A stretch of DNA of 64,000 nt from F-183 sp964627455 (GCA_964627455.1 CAZVKC010000004.1:1-64000), one strand, 5' to 3'; positions 9,201 to 17,700 are shown, numbered from the stretch's first letter. Notes: generated by a model not told the origin, from the letters alone. Translations and numbers: made by a program.

Positions 9201-9581
9201 CAGCAGCGGCACGGATTCCGAGACTTCGACGGTTTGGCGCACGTCGCCGACGGCGAGGCGGAGGTCCACGGTGACGGCGTCGGCTGCGGTCAACTCAATT
9301 CCTGTGCGCACCAGCTTCTGGAAGCCGGGGTGTTCGACCGTGATCTTATATTGGCCGGGAGGAAGCGCATAGGCGACATACTGGCCGTTGGTGTTGGCGA
9401 TGGCCTCGCGGGTGACGCCCGCGGCTTCGTTCTGCAGTTGTACTTTCGCGCCGGGGACGAGGGCTCCGGCCTGGTCGGTGATTTGTCCGGCAATGGTGCC
9501 GTTGGTTCCCTGTCCCGGTAACAGAGTGGCGGAGGCTGCCAGGAGGAGTGGGAGAAGGAGGGAGTTCGAGAGGGTCTTCAT
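6288..9581 (-). CDS. Oar-like TonB-dependent outer-membrane receptor
   Basis: A 1097-residue outer-membrane protein of the Oar-like family abundant in Acidobacteriota. The start at 9581 yields a signal peptide (MKTLSNSLLLPLLLAASATLLPGQ); the open frame continues upstream only as shadow. Residues about 28-110 form a carboxypeptidase-regulatory-like beta-sandwich (GTIAGQITDQAGALVPGAKV), followed by a plug region (about 120-260, with FIDGMVNRN) and a long barrel ending in a C-terminal phenylalanine (GLKLYF) as expected for BAM-dependent insertion. Such receptors take up large nutrients, often oligosaccharides or peptides, with TonB energy. No SusD-like partner is adjacent. Transcribed alone from a TATAAT promoter. 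Confidence 0.9.
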   Translation of the reverse strand: MKTLSNSLLLPLLLAASATLLPGQGTNGTIAGQITDQAGALVPGAKVQLQNEAAGVTREAIANTNGQYVAYALPPGQYKITVEHPGFQKLVRTGIELTAADAVTVDLRLAVGDVRQTVEVSESVPLLQAQTAMVSSLVTNDQMIEMPLKSRTFTSLVLLGPGAYAGSAGNLTTSPYAMRGDVNISVNGSSPQNNSYFIDGMVNRNLWLSTLIMVPTVDSIQEMRVLTSNYSAEYGIAAGAVTIVQTRSGTNRVRASAYEFLRNSALDANTFFNNRLGVAKPGFRRNEFGGTVGGPIRKDRTFFFADYQGIRVAQPRTSVSTIATAAQRDMVATGNFAALGTQIYDPYSQTGNVRTPFAGNIIPRTRLDPAAVKLFSLLPDPTSSAPNRNFAYNPTQRQSTDQFDVRLDQNIKSADRLLFKYSWDNTSLVIPGFIPVRPGVSLDNNPYLAADGTYTATDTPLRNQSGTFNYVKVFTPSLINETRIGVVRWNQNIEPLGNPFQTATALGIPGVNINDKSGGLPSFTITGFSGLGDNSTYPEVSRTTSFQYENVLTWTRGSHTLKAGGVYVRHRFNGFSAFPTRGDLSFNGQFTRQIGATTTATALSDFAMGAMSAINRNILVGTFGMRFWNMGAFIDDTWRVNGRLTINAGLRYDVQAPPYEVYNRWSNFNLDTAKLEIASGSGAKRRLRNLDLNNWAPRTGLTYMLTKDRKTVLRSGFGMSYVEAGQGGGQLYKNLPFFFSQVIATDQNAAPPRRLSDGIPAAVAPDRNNIVELSSGSPNVWDYNLQSTKVMQWSLGVQREILPQTLVDVSYIGTRTIGLVSNININQSVPGAGAQNPRRPFFGVNPNIVNLTYRTNYASAKYHSLQTRVEKRYSKGFTASLAYTYSKYMSNGTNINGGGNGAPQDFRCTACEWGPMPEDKNHIVVVNHNWELPFGKGRQFVTNGPLSLIIGNWNLTGIWTMTTGEKFTATAAAGVSNSAGGGGDRPNRLKDGNLPVSERTIDRWFDLTAWGTPAQFTFGNSGRGILVGPGSVNVDFGLQREFPFAETRRVQFRWEMFNAFNRANFGTPNSSIGNALAGSISGTAPARVMQLGLKLYF

Positions 9582-9600
9582 GGCTCTGAGGCTGATGCGA

Positions 9601-9606
9601 ATTATA
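9601..9606 (-). promoter_or_regulatory. -10 box for the TonB receptor gene
   Basis: The minus strand reads TATAAT, 19 bases before the ATG at 9581, predicting a leader of about 12 bases. The spacing and perfect hexamer fit a strong housekeeping-sigma promoter. Confidence 0.55.
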
Positions 9607-9764
9607 TCGGAACGCGATCGGCCGTGGTTCCAGTACCCGGCTGCCTGAGGGGCCACGCCGGGCGTATTGTGGCTCGCACTGCCGTTTGGAGTGCTAGTAC
9701 CTTCTAAATCCAGCAAACCGAGGCAGATGTCGCGTTTGAGCGGAGGTTTGGCCGGGCGGAGGGG

Positions 9765-9778
9765 GTTACGTTCGTAAC
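9765..9778. promoter_or_regulatory. Palindromic operator-like site
   Basis: GTTACG-TT-CGTAAC is a perfect six-base inverted repeat with a two-base centre, in the 278-base region between the divergent TonB receptor and subtilisin genes. Its size and position fit a dimeric repressor or activator site; the regulator is unknown. The rest of this region holds the receptor promoter and no gene I can support. Confidence 0.35.
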
Positions 9779-9859
9779 AGGTGAGATTGGTACCTTTTTC
9801 CTCTACTGAGTCCTGCGTCTCCGAGGTCACAATGGCTTATCAAGAGGTAAAGCAAGACC

Positions 9860-11500
9860 ATGACCCACTCGTACCGGTCCTTTCTGGCGGCACTTGCGAT
9901 CACCGCGAGCCTGAGTTATGCGGCGCCGTCCAAGGTCTCGCAAGAGATCCAAAACGCGAAGGATAACGAGGACATGGATGTCATTGTCCAGTTCCTGACG
10001 CCACCAAGCAAGCAGGACCTGGCAGGCTTCGGAAACCTCAAAAAAACGCTGATTGGCATCAACGGCGCGGTCGTGCGTCTCAAAGGCGCGCTGGCGAAAA
10101 AGCTTGCGGAGAATCCCAACGTGCGGTACGTAACCCCCGACCGTGCGGTTGCCGGAGCGATGGACTACGCAAATCCCGGGGTCTATGCGGACTACGCTTT
10201 CAACTACGGATGGAGGGGCGCGGGCATTGGCGTCGCGATCATCGACAGCGGTGTGTATGAGCATCCCGACTTCCGGAATGGACTGTGTCTGCAATCCCGC
10301 ATCGTCTACAAAGCCAATTTCGTCGCGACGGACAGTGTTACGACGGATGGCTACGGTCACGGCACGCACGTCGCGGGCATCATCGGCGGGAACTCGGCTT
10401 GCGCGGAAGTGGGCATGATCCGCTCGTTCCGCGGCATCGCTCCGGAGGTCAACATCATCAGCTTGCGTGTGCTGGACAGCAACGGTTCCGGCACGGATGC
10501 GGCTGTGATTTCCGCCATCGACGCGGCGATTGCCCTGAAGAACACTTACAACATCCGAGTCATGAACCTGTCGCTCGGCCGCCCGGTGCGTGAGAGCTAC
10601 ACGCTGGATCCCCTCTGCCAGGCGGTGGAGCGGGCCTGGCAGGCCGGTATCGTCGTGGTCACTTCTGCGGGCAACCGCGGCCGGACTCCTGCTGCGGCCG
10701 GTTACGGCACCATCTCTTCGCCTGGTAATGATCCCTATGTGATCACGGTTGGCGCGATGAACGACAAGCAGTCGGTTTCGCGCGCGGACGACGTGATGAC
10801 GACGTTCAGTTCCAAGGGGCCGAGCCTGGTGGACTATGTCGTGAAGCCTGATCTGGTAGCGCCGGGCAACGCAATTATATCGACTCTCTCGCCGAATTCC
10901 ACACTCGCCGCGCAACTTCCGACGAGCACGATTCCGCGGTCATACTACAAACTCCTGGGCTTCGGGACATCGACGACTTACACCAAAATGAGCGGCACCA
11001 GCATGGCGGCGCCGATGGTGGCTGGCGCTGCGGCGTTGATCCTGCAGCGTACGCCCTGGCTGACCCCCAACCAGGTGAAAGCCCGCCTGATGAAGACCGC
11101 GACGAAAACGTTTCCGCATTCGACGACTGTCTATGATTCCTCGACCGCCGCCAGCTTTGTCATTCGTTACGACGCTTTCACCGTGGGAGCAGGCTACCTC
11201 AACGTCTATGCGGCCTTGTCAAGCAACGACACGATCTCGAGCACGCAGCCGCTTTCACCCCGCGTGAGCTATAACGCCTCCACAGGGAAGATCGGGCTCC
11301 TTTCGGCGAACTCACTGATCTGGGGCGACAGCCTCGTATGGGGCGACAGCCTCGTCTGGGGTGACAGCCTCGTATGGGGTGACAGTCTGGTCTGGGGTGA
11401 CAGCCTGATCTGGGGCGACAGCCTCGTATGGGGTGACAGCCTCGTCTGGGGCGACAGCACGGTGAATGCGCTGACCATCATGGATAAGGGCGACAACTAG
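9860..11500 (+). CDS. Secreted subtilisin-like serine protease with C-terminal WGDSLV repeats
   Basis: A 546-residue S8 family peptidase. Signal peptide at 1-22 (FLAALAITASLSYAAP), an inhibitor-I9-like propeptide to about residue 100 (VIVQFLTPP, NPNVRYVTPDRAV), then the catalytic domain with Asp129 (IIDSG), His167 (GHGTHVAG), Asn272 (SAGN) and Ser381 (GTSMAAP). The catalytic set is complete, so it should be active. After residue 484 comes a tail of eight near-identical hexapeptides ending in a short MDKGDN terminus. A membrane protein gene follows 32 bases downstream and is probably cotranscribed. Role: extracellular or envelope protein degradation, with the repeat tail perhaps serving attachment or folding. 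Confidence 0.92.
   Translation: MTHSYRSFLAALAITASLSYAAPSKVSQEIQNAKDNEDMDVIVQFLTPPSKQDLAGFGNLKKTLIGINGAVVRLKGALAKKLAENPNVRYVTPDRAVAGAMDYANPGVYADYAFNYGWRGAGIGVAIIDSGVYEHPDFRNGLCLQSRIVYKANFVATDSVTTDGYGHGTHVAGIIGGNSACAEVGMIRSFRGIAPEVNIISLRVLDSNGSGTDAAVISAIDAAIALKNTYNIRVMNLSLGRPVRESYTLDPLCQAVERAWQAGIVVVTSAGNRGRTPAAAGYGTISSPGNDPYVITVGAMNDKQSVSRADDVMTTFSSKGPSLVDYVVKPDLVAPGNAIISTLSPNSTLAAQLPTSTIPRSYYKLLGFGTSTTYTKMSGTSMAAPMVAGAAALILQRTPWLTPNQVKARLMKTATKTFPHSTTVYDSSTAASFVIRYDAFTVGAGYLNVYAALSSNDTISSTQPLSPRVSYNASTGKIGLLSANSLIWGDSLVWGDSLVWGDSLVWGDSLVWGDSLIWGDSLVWGDSLVWGDSTVNALTIMDKGDN
11312..11458 (+). repeat. Eight tandem 18-bp repeats encoding SL(V/I)WGD
   Basis: Inside the subtilisin gene, codons 485-533 read S-L-I/V-W-G-D eight times. 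The DNA units differ only at a few silent positions and at GTA/GTC/ATC codons, so the array is recent or homogenised and could expand or contract by slippage. Confidence 0.93.
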
Positions 11501-11532
11501 GCACAAGCACAGACTAATTTGAGGATCATGAC

Positions 11533-12207
11533 ATGTTCAGCAGAACTGCAAGAACCTACATTTCTGCCGTGGTGTGCCTGGGTGGCGTCTTCATCGCCTT
11601 GTCCGCCTGGTATGTTCGGGTGACAGAGGGCGCGGTGTTCGCCCTGTTCTGTGCACTGGCCGTGCTGGGAGGAACCCTCAAGGTGCGGGTTCCGGGCGTC
11701 GAGGGAAATATCTCACTGAGTTTCCTGCCCCTGTGTCTGAGCACTGCGTTTCTTTCGCTGCCGGAAACGATTCTGATTACAGCTGCCGCGACTCTCGCGC
11801 AGACTGCAGCGTTCGCGAAGAGATTTCGCCCGGTGCAAGCTGCGTTCAACGTGGGAGCGTTGGCGGTGAGTATCGGGTTGGCCGGTGTGGCGGGAGAGCT
11901 TCTGGGATCTCCGCAGATGCCCCTGATCCGGCTGGCCATCGTTTCGACCTTCTACTACGTGTGCAACTCCGCGTTGGTGACGGCGGTGATCGGCCTGACC
12001 AGCGGCAAGTCGATCGCCGAAGTCCGGGAGGACTGCCTGCGCCTGTACCTGCCGTACTTCTTCGCCGGCCTCTTCTGCGCAACGGTCGCGGTATCCGGCG
12101 GACACGGGGACGATCGCAACCACCCGCAGACCACCGGGCTGATCACGGTCTCGCTCATGCTGCTCGCGCGCCAGTATCTGAAGAGCGTGACGCGCCGCGC
12201 GGAATAA
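11533..12207 (+). CDS. Polytopic membrane protein, possible sensor-type membrane domain
   Basis: A 224-residue protein with about five or six membrane segments (YISAVVCLGGVFIALSAWY, GAVFALFCALAVLGGTL, ILITAAATLAQ, AAFNVGALAVSIGLAGVAG, FFAGLFCATVAV). It resembles, by pattern only, the N-terminal membrane sensor domain found in some acidobacterial GGDEF or HD-GYP proteins, but no signalling output domain follows. It has a GAGG ribosome-binding sequence and lies 32 bases after the subtilisin gene, suggesting cotranscription and perhaps a role in secretion or sensing linked to it. Function not established. Confidence 0.7.
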   Translation: MFSRTARTYISAVVCLGGVFIALSAWYVRVTEGAVFALFCALAVLGGTLKVRVPGVEGNISLSFLPLCLSTAFLSLPETILITAAATLAQTAAFAKRFRPVQAAFNVGALAVSIGLAGVAGELLGSPQMPLIRLAIVSTFYYVCNSALVTAVIGLTSGKSIAEVREDCLRLYLPYFFAGLFCATVAVSGGHGDDRNHPQTTGLITVSLMLLARQYLKSVTRRAE

Positions 12208-12217
12208 GCAAGGCGGC

Positions 12218-15136
12218 TCACTGGCGGGGCAGGTCGGCGATCCACACGTTGCCGGTGACTTCGTCCATCGAAAAGAACGCGCGATCGCGATACACGCGGA
12301 ATCCGATTTGAGGCGACCGCGCCGTGACGATCCGCAGCAGGGACCGTCGTGAACGATGAAAGTGCTGCACGTGGAAGGGAAGCCCTGCCGGACGTTTGGT
12401 TGCAGGATCCAAACGCTGCGCCCAAATGCAGCGGAAGCCGTCGCGGCTGGAGAGGAAATACAGGAGTTTCCCGTCGGGAGACCAACTGGGGAGCAAGTCC
12501 ACGGGTGGATCCTGGTTGAGATCCGACATTTCGGAATCGCTCCAGCCGATGGGGATCCAATCTTTCTCGGAACTCTGCTTGCGGTCGGGCGCGATGAAGA
12601 TGCGGCGGGCGTTTCGTGAGGTCTCGGCCTGAAAGGCGATCCACTTGCCATCGGGAGAATACCGGCCACCGCGCAGGCTGAACCGGGGATGCTGCAGCCA
12701 TTCTTCCCACTTGCCGGTCGCCACGTTGAGCCGGCTGACGAAGGCGATGGTGGATCCGGGCTCGTAGAGCAGGTAGCGGCCGTCCGGGGACCAATCGGTG
12801 GGCGCTCCGCAATCCTCGCAGGCCCGGCGCACTTTGCCGGAGAGGTCTTTCACATCGATCGGCAACTTGGGCTTGTCGTAGACGCGGTAGGCCACCTGCT
12901 TTCCGTCATGAGAGAAGAGCGGATGGTCCGTGACCTCATTCAGGTTGGACCATGCGACGCTATCGTGATCCTTGCCCCATTCGAGGAAGCGCAACTCACG
13001 CCGCCCTCCGATGGCTTTGGTGAAGACCAGCTTGCGGCCTTCGGGATCGGCGGTTGGGGAGACCTCGTAATCGGTAGTGTCGGTGACGCGCTGCGGCGGG
13101 CCGTGGGGCTCTCCCGTGTTGGGATTCAGCGGCAGCGTCCAGACATCGATGTTGGAGATGCTGCTGGCGAAGACGATGCGGCCTCCGCCGATCGCCGGCT
13201 GCGTATCGAGGCCTGTTCCGTAGGTCAGGCGCTCGGGCGGTGAACCCGGATCCACGGCGGGAGATTCGGGCGAGAACTTAAGCCTCCAGATGGAACTCGA
13301 ATCCGCGATGGGCGACGAGAAATAGACGTAGCCGCCACGCCACTCCCACAGATCCTCGTTGAGCCGGTTCCCCATGTTCTTCTGCGCGAAACTCGTGAGC
13401 CCGGGCAGGACGCCGGTTTTGCGCGCCACACCGCCTGTAATGAAGGGGATGATCCACCAGTCGTGCTCTTCGCTCGGGATACCCGGCGTTTTGGTTCCGC
13501 AAAACAGGATGAACTTGCCGTCTTCGGACCAGATGGGATTGTGGGCGTCGCTGAATCCGGCGCTGATGTGAATGGGGCTGCCGCCTTGCGCGCGTACGGC
13601 GTACACCTGCGGCAACTGGGTAGCTGTTGCCGGCATCGCCATGTAGAGGATCCAGTTTCCGTCGGGAGAAAAACGGGGACGCGTGCCTCCGTCGACGAGG
13701 CGCTTCGGTTCTCCGTTTGGGGTCGACAGATCCAACAGATACAATCCGCCGCCATTTCGCTCGGACCTGTAGACCACGTGACGGCCGTCGCGCGCGAGGT
13801 GCGGTTCATGATCGTCCACTTCGCCGAAGGTCAACTGCTGCGGCTCCGGGTCGCCGGAGGTGGAAACGCGCCACAGCGCACGCACGCCATTCGCTGCGCG
13901 GTCGGAGGTGTAGACCACGAATGCGCCATCGGCCGAAATCGACGGTTCCATCGAGAAGCCGGAATCGGTGGTGAGCTTGCGGCTGGCGAGCGATCCATTT
14001 GAGGTTCGCGTGGAGTGCCAATAGGCGGCCAGGCCCGCTGCGATCACCAGAACCGCCGCTGCGATCGCGCCCCAGCGGATCAGCATATTCCGCCGCGGAC
14101 GGATCGCCGAGAGGAACGTTGCGGCCGATTCAAAGCGTTTTTCCGGGGCGGCCTGCAGGGCCCGATGGATCGCGATCTCCCAGCGCTTGGGGATGTCAGG
14201 CGCCAGTTGACGGATGGGGATTGCCTGATTGAGCCTCTTCTGTTCCCCGACTTCTTCCGGAGTTTTCCCAGTGAACGGAAGGCGTCCGGCGAGGAGTTCA
14301 TAAAGCAGAACCCCGGCGGCGTAAATATCGGTGGCAGGCGTGATGTCCTGCTGATCGAATTGCTCGGGCGCCATGTACGCTGGAGTTCCGGCCGACGTGG
14401 CGAGTCCCGACTTGGAGGAGAATGCACTGGTGGCGAGGCCGAAGTCCGTGACGACCACGCGGGTCGCGCCACCGGGTTTATTCGACTGGGCGAGATGGAT
14501 GTTCGAGGGTTTGAGGTCGCGATGCAGGACGCCGCGATCATGCGAGGCCATTAGCGCCTGCAACACCGGTTCGATGATTTCGAAGGCGCGGCCGGGCGGC
14601 ACTTTCTTCTCACGATCAAGAAACTGCCGGAGATTTTCCCCGGACAATAGCTCCATCGTCAGAAAGAACTGATCGCGCCCGTTCTTTCCAGGCTGCTTTT
14701 CGAGATCGAAGATGCGGCAGACGTTCGGATGATTCACCGAGCGCGCCAGTTGGACTTCCTGCTTGAATCGCTCGACGGCGAAGCTGTCATGCGCGAGCAC
14801 GCGATGGATTGTCTTCAGCGCGACTTCGGTGTTCAGTTCGGTGTCGACGGCACGGTAGACTTCGCCCATGCCGCCTTCTGCAATGAGCGCTTCGATGCGA
14901 AAGCGGCCGCCGAGCAGGAGGTCGCCGGGCGAATAGACGGAAGCAGGGCGGGCGCGCAGGTTGACGTCGAGAAGTCCGCGATCGCCGGCCGCGGCGGCCA
15001 GCATTTGAAGGACCTGCCAGCGGATGGAGTCGTCCTCACCCGACTCGTAGACGAGCCGCTCCTGGTCCTCCGGTGGAGCATTTTCTACGGATTCGAACAA
15101 GCGTTCGATTCTTCTCCACTGGTCTGGAGTCAGCAA
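12218..15136 (-). CDS. Transmembrane Ser/Thr protein kinase with periplasmic PD40 beta-propeller
   Basis: A 972-residue kinase. I chose the TTG at 15136 because it is preceded by AGAGG at correct spacing; the ATG at 15172 would add 12 residues. The kinase domain spans about 78-340: Gly loop AEGGMGEVY at 86-94, VALK Lys108, HRDLKPSN from His205, DFG at 231-233, and APE at 256-258, all intact. One membrane helix at about 351-373 (WGAIAAAVLVIAAGLAAYW) is followed by TolB-like WD40/PD40 repeats (FSPDGNWILY, WSPDGRYLLY, YSPDGKWIAF, WSPDGKLLYF), predicted to be outside the cytoplasm and to sense a ligand or protein. This architecture is typical of Acidobacteriota. It is divergent from a PQQ-type propeller gene with only 34 bases between starts. 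Confidence 0.93.
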   Translation of the reverse strand: MLTPDQWRRIERLFESVENAPPEDQERLVYESGEDDSIRWQVLQMLAAAAGDRGLLDVNLRARPASVYSPGDLLLGGRFRIEALIAEGGMGEVYRAVDTELNTEVALKTIHRVLAHDSFAVERFKQEVQLARSVNHPNVCRIFDLEKQPGKNGRDQFFLTMELLSGENLRQFLDREKKVPPGRAFEIIEPVLQALMASHDRGVLHRDLKPSNIHLAQSNKPGGATRVVVTDFGLATSAFSSKSGLATSAGTPAYMAPEQFDQQDITPATDIYAAGVLLYELLAGRLPFTGKTPEEVGEQKRLNQAIPIRQLAPDIPKRWEIAIHRALQAAPEKRFESAATFLSAIRPRRNMLIRWGAIAAAVLVIAAGLAAYWHSTRTSNGSLASRKLTTDSGFSMEPSISADGAFVVYTSDRAANGVRALWRVSTSGDPEPQQLTFGEVDDHEPHLARDGRHVVYRSERNGGGLYLLDLSTPNGEPKRLVDGGTRPRFSPDGNWILYMAMPATATQLPQVYAVRAQGGSPIHISAGFSDAHNPIWSEDGKFILFCGTKTPGIPSEEHDWWIIPFITGGVARKTGVLPGLTSFAQKNMGNRLNEDLWEWRGGYVYFSSPIADSSSIWRLKFSPESPAVDPGSPPERLTYGTGLDTQPAIGGGRIVFASSISNIDVWTLPLNPNTGEPHGPPQRVTDTTDYEVSPTADPEGRKLVFTKAIGGRRELRFLEWGKDHDSVAWSNLNEVTDHPLFSHDGKQVAYRVYDKPKLPIDVKDLSGKVRRACEDCGAPTDWSPDGRYLLYEPGSTIAFVSRLNVATGKWEEWLQHPRFSLRGGRYSPDGKWIAFQAETSRNARRIFIAPDRKQSSEKDWIPIGWSDSEMSDLNQDPPVDLLPSWSPDGKLLYFLSSRDGFRCIWAQRLDPATKRPAGLPFHVQHFHRSRRSLLRIVTARSPQIGFRVYRDRAFFSMDEVTGNVWIADLPRQ

Positions 15137-15156
15137 CGTGATCCTCTGGATTATTC

Positions 15157-15162
15157 TACAAT
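15157..15162 (+). promoter_or_regulatory. -10 box in the kinase/PQQ-protein divergent promoter
   Basis: TACAAT lies eight bases before the ATG at 15171, predicting a leaderless message. On the opposite strand a TAGAAT sequence overlaps the same 34-base interval and may serve the kinase gene, so the two promoters would compete for polymerase. Confidence 0.5.
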
Positions 15163-15170
15163 TCGTTCTC

Positions 15171-16478
15171 ATGCGGATACTGTTGTTGGCGATCCTTGGG
15201 GTGGCGGGATTCGGCGCGTCGAACTGGCCTCAATTCCGAGGTGCGGATTCGACGGGAGTGACAGAGGATCCCCGTCTACCCGATCGCTGGAGCCAGACCG
15301 AGAACGTCGCGTGGAAGGCGGAGGTCCCCGGAATGGGATGGTCCTCGCCGATTGTCTGGGGCGATCGCGTGTTCGTCACCAGCGTGGTGGCGGCGGGTCC
15401 GCTGGAACCTCCCAAGAAGGGCTTATACTTCGGCGGCGAGCGCAAGGTCACGCCGGTCGAGCATCGCTGGGTGGTGTACGCGCTGGACCTCAAATCCGGC
15501 AAGGTGGCCTGGCAGCAGGAGGCGCACAAGTCGATCCCTTCGTTCACGCGGCATCTCAAGAACTCGTACGCTTCGGAAACGCCCGTCACCGATGGCGAAC
15601 GGCTCTATGTGTATTTCGGCCAGGTCGGTTTGTTCTGCTACGACCTCAAGGGCAAGCTGCTGTGGAGCAAGCCGTTTCCGGCAGTGAATACGCGATACGG
15701 GTGGGGCACGGCTTCTTCCCCGGTGCTGCATCAGAACCGGATCTACATCGTGAATGACAACGATGACAAGTCCTACCTGATGGCGCTCGACAAGAAGACC
15801 GGCAACTTGATTTGGAAAGTCGATCGCGACGAGAAGAGCAACTGGGCGACGCCGTACATCTGGGAGAACGGGAAGCGCACGGAAATCGTGACGCCTGGGA
15901 CCGATAAGACGAGGTCCTACGATCTCGACGGCAAGCTGCTGTGGGAGTTCAAGGGGATGTCGTCGATCGTGATCCCGACCCCGTTTTCGAAGTTCGGGAT
16001 GCTGTATCTGGCGTCGGGTTATGTCGGGGATCCGAACCGGCCGGTATATGTGGTGAAGCCGGGCGCGTCCGGCGATATCACGATGGCGAAGGGGCAGACG
16101 TCTTCCGAGCATGTCGCCTGGTATTTGCCGCAGGGCGGTCCGTACAATCCGTCGCCGATCATTTACGGCGACATCTACTACACGCTGTATGATCGCGGCT
16201 TCCTGACGGCGCACGACGCGCGGACCGGCAGGGAGATTTACGGCAAGCAGCGGATCGATCCGGCAACGACGGCGTTCACGGCGTCGCCGTGGGCGTACAA
16301 CGGCAAGCTGTTCGCGATCAGCGAAGATGGCGATACCTATGTGATGTCGCCCGGGCCTGAGTTCAAGGTGCTGGCGAAGAACACACTGGACGAAATGGTG
16401 ATGTCCACGCCGGCGATTGCCGACGGCAACCTGATCATTCGGACAGCGTCGAAGGTTTACTGCATCCGCAAGAAGTAG
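15171..16478 (+). CDS. Secreted PQQ-like beta-propeller protein
   Basis: A 435-residue protein with a short leader (MRILLLAILGVAGFGASN) and repeated blades of the PQQ/BamB type (YALDLKSGKVAWQQ, MALDKKTGNLIWKV, YDLDGKLLWEFKG, TAHDARTGREIYG). The opening NWPQFRGADSTGVTED is characteristic of a widespread family of PQQ-repeat proteins in Acidobacteriota and Planctomycetes. It is not a complete alcohol dehydrogenase: no Asp-Xaa-Glu/haem domain is seen. The role may be envelope scaffold or oxidoreductase accessory. Start chosen at 15171 because of the leader and the -10 box; an upstream in-frame ATG at 15138 lies within the kinase start region. Confidence 0.87.
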   Translation: MRILLLAILGVAGFGASNWPQFRGADSTGVTEDPRLPDRWSQTENVAWKAEVPGMGWSSPIVWGDRVFVTSVVAAGPLEPPKKGLYFGGERKVTPVEHRWVVYALDLKSGKVAWQQEAHKSIPSFTRHLKNSYASETPVTDGERLYVYFGQVGLFCYDLKGKLLWSKPFPAVNTRYGWGTASSPVLHQNRIYIVNDNDDKSYLMALDKKTGNLIWKVDRDEKSNWATPYIWENGKRTEIVTPGTDKTRSYDLDGKLLWEFKGMSSIVIPTPFSKFGMLYLASGYVGDPNRPVYVVKPGASGDITMAKGQTSSEHVAWYLPQGGPYNPSPIIYGDIYYTLYDRGFLTAHDARTGREIYGKQRIDPATTAFTASPWAYNGKLFAISEDGDTYVMSPGPEFKVLAKNTLDEMVMSTPAIADGNLIIRTASKVYCIRKK

Positions 16479-16479
16479 C

Positions 16480-17649
16480 TCACATCGGTTGGGATGCGGG
16501 GATGTGCCCGGCGAGACCGCCGACCAGCGCCACGAGTTCGGCCTGGCGGTTGCACCCTGTCTTGGCGAAGACGCGCTTCAAGTGCGTCCGCACCGTGTTC
16601 TCCGACACGAATAGAGATGCAGCAGTTTCTTCCAGGCTGAGGCCTTGCACCAACTTGGCCGCAACGTTTGCCTCGGCCTTGGTAAACGAATACAGCTTCA
16701 TGAGGACATCTGGCGAGATCGATTTCGTCCGTTTGGGATCGATGAGGTACAGTGCGGCATTCGGCATGTTCGACGCGATTCTCGCGGTGGACTTGTCGTT
16801 TGTTGGCGCCACAACCAGCACCAACCCATCGATTTGGAACTCCTCCGGGTGAAGGGTTTCGAGCCGGATGCGCGCGCCCGCCCGTTCAATCTGTTGCAGC
16901 ACAGCCGCTCCCTCCGTGCGGTTCGCAAAGCGGAGGCGGCCCTCTTCAATGGTGATCTGGTTGCTCTTTGCGACGATCTCCTGAGCGGTGGAATTTGCCA
17001 CCAACACCCGCGCCTGTTCGGTCAACAGCATCACACCCACGGGACCGGAATTCAGGTACTGCTTCATTGCGTCTCGCTCTGCCCGCACAGATTCGCGCTC
17101 CCCATGCATCCGGACGGCGCGGCTCAAATGAGGAGTGAGGCCTTGCCAGAACTCTAATTCCTCGTTGGTTAAGGGGCCGGACGCTTTCGGACGGTTGATA
17201 GCCAGGATCGATTTCTGATTAGCGCCGTTTGTGAGATACACGCCTCCGCCATAATGCATCTTCCGTGGCTTCAGCCATTGCTGGTAGAACTCGCTGGGCT
17301 CCAACTCTTCGTCCGGACAAATCTCTTGACTGGGGACGACGCGGCCAATTGGATATACGCCGAAAAGAACCCTTTTCATCCAGGGATCCTGGACTGCCCA
17401 CTTAGTGGCATACTCGACGAGATCCTGCTCCGTCCCGCCGATGTAACGGCTGATTGAGACTTCAGGCTTGTCGGAATATTGAATCGAAAATGTGCCGCTG
17501 GTTGCGTGCAGCCCTTCACAAAAGGCAGCCAGGAATGCATCCCAACGGGACGAATCTTCTGCCGCAGCGTAAATCAATTCAATCCAGTCCGAAGAAGAAG
17601 CGGGGCGATTTTGCATCCCCGACAGTAACATGCGCAGGAAGCAGTCCAT
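16480..17649 (-). CDS. LuxR-type transcriptional regulator
   Basis: About 389 residues from the ATG at 17649. The N-terminal segment (SSDWIELIYAAAEDSSRWDAFL) and the middle PAS-like region precede a C-terminal LuxR helix-turn-helix (FTKAEANVAAKLVQGLSL, then SENTVRTHLKRVFAKTGC). Family knowledge: such proteins bind DNA as dimers through the C-terminal domain; the ligand is unknown. Start is uncertain: ATGs at 17631 and 17616 are possible, and the same frame is open to an ATG at 17748, which would give 422 residues beginning MPYKGAPALVVTSDAG. That extension is nearly identical to part of the nearby ThDP enzyme (see repeat). The gene ends two bases from the PQQ-type gene, convergent. Confidence 0.85.
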   Translation of the reverse strand: MDCFLRMLLSGMQNRPASSSDWIELIYAAAEDSSRWDAFLAAFCEGLHATSGTFSIQYSDKPEVSISRYIGGTEQDLVEYATKWAVQDPWMKRVLFGVYPIGRVVPSQEICPDEELEPSEFYQQWLKPRKMHYGGGVYLTNGANQKSILAINRPKASGPLTNEELEFWQGLTPHLSRAVRMHGERESVRAERDAMKQYLNSGPVGVMLLTEQARVLVANSTAQEIVAKSNQITIEEGRLRFANRTEGAAVLQQIERAGARIRLETLHPEEFQIDGLVLVVAPTNDKSTARIASNMPNAALYLIDPKRTKSISPDVLMKLYSFTKAEANVAAKLVQGLSLEETAASLFVSENTVRTHLKRVFAKTGCNRQAELVALVGGLAGHIPASQPM

Positions 17650-17700
17650 GCCGTGTGGTTCGTTTTCAGTTTTGTCTTCTACGTGTCGATCCGTTTGTGT

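Noticed and set aside
9582..9859. Possible riboswitch in the receptor/subtilisin intergenic region
   Set aside because: Compared by eye with the cyclic-di-GMP and cobalamin patterns; conserved core bases are missing.
9832..9966. Small frame overlapping the start of the subtilisin gene
   Set aside because: Lies mostly inside the subtilisin leader in another frame, with no coding features.
9827..10915. 362-codon minus frame opposite the subtilisin
   Set aside because: The + strand has a complete catalytic triad in order; the antisense frame has no recognisable domain.
11312..11458. Regular short repeats resembling a CRISPR array
   Set aside because: Units are contiguous 18-bp codon repeats inside an open frame with no spacers.
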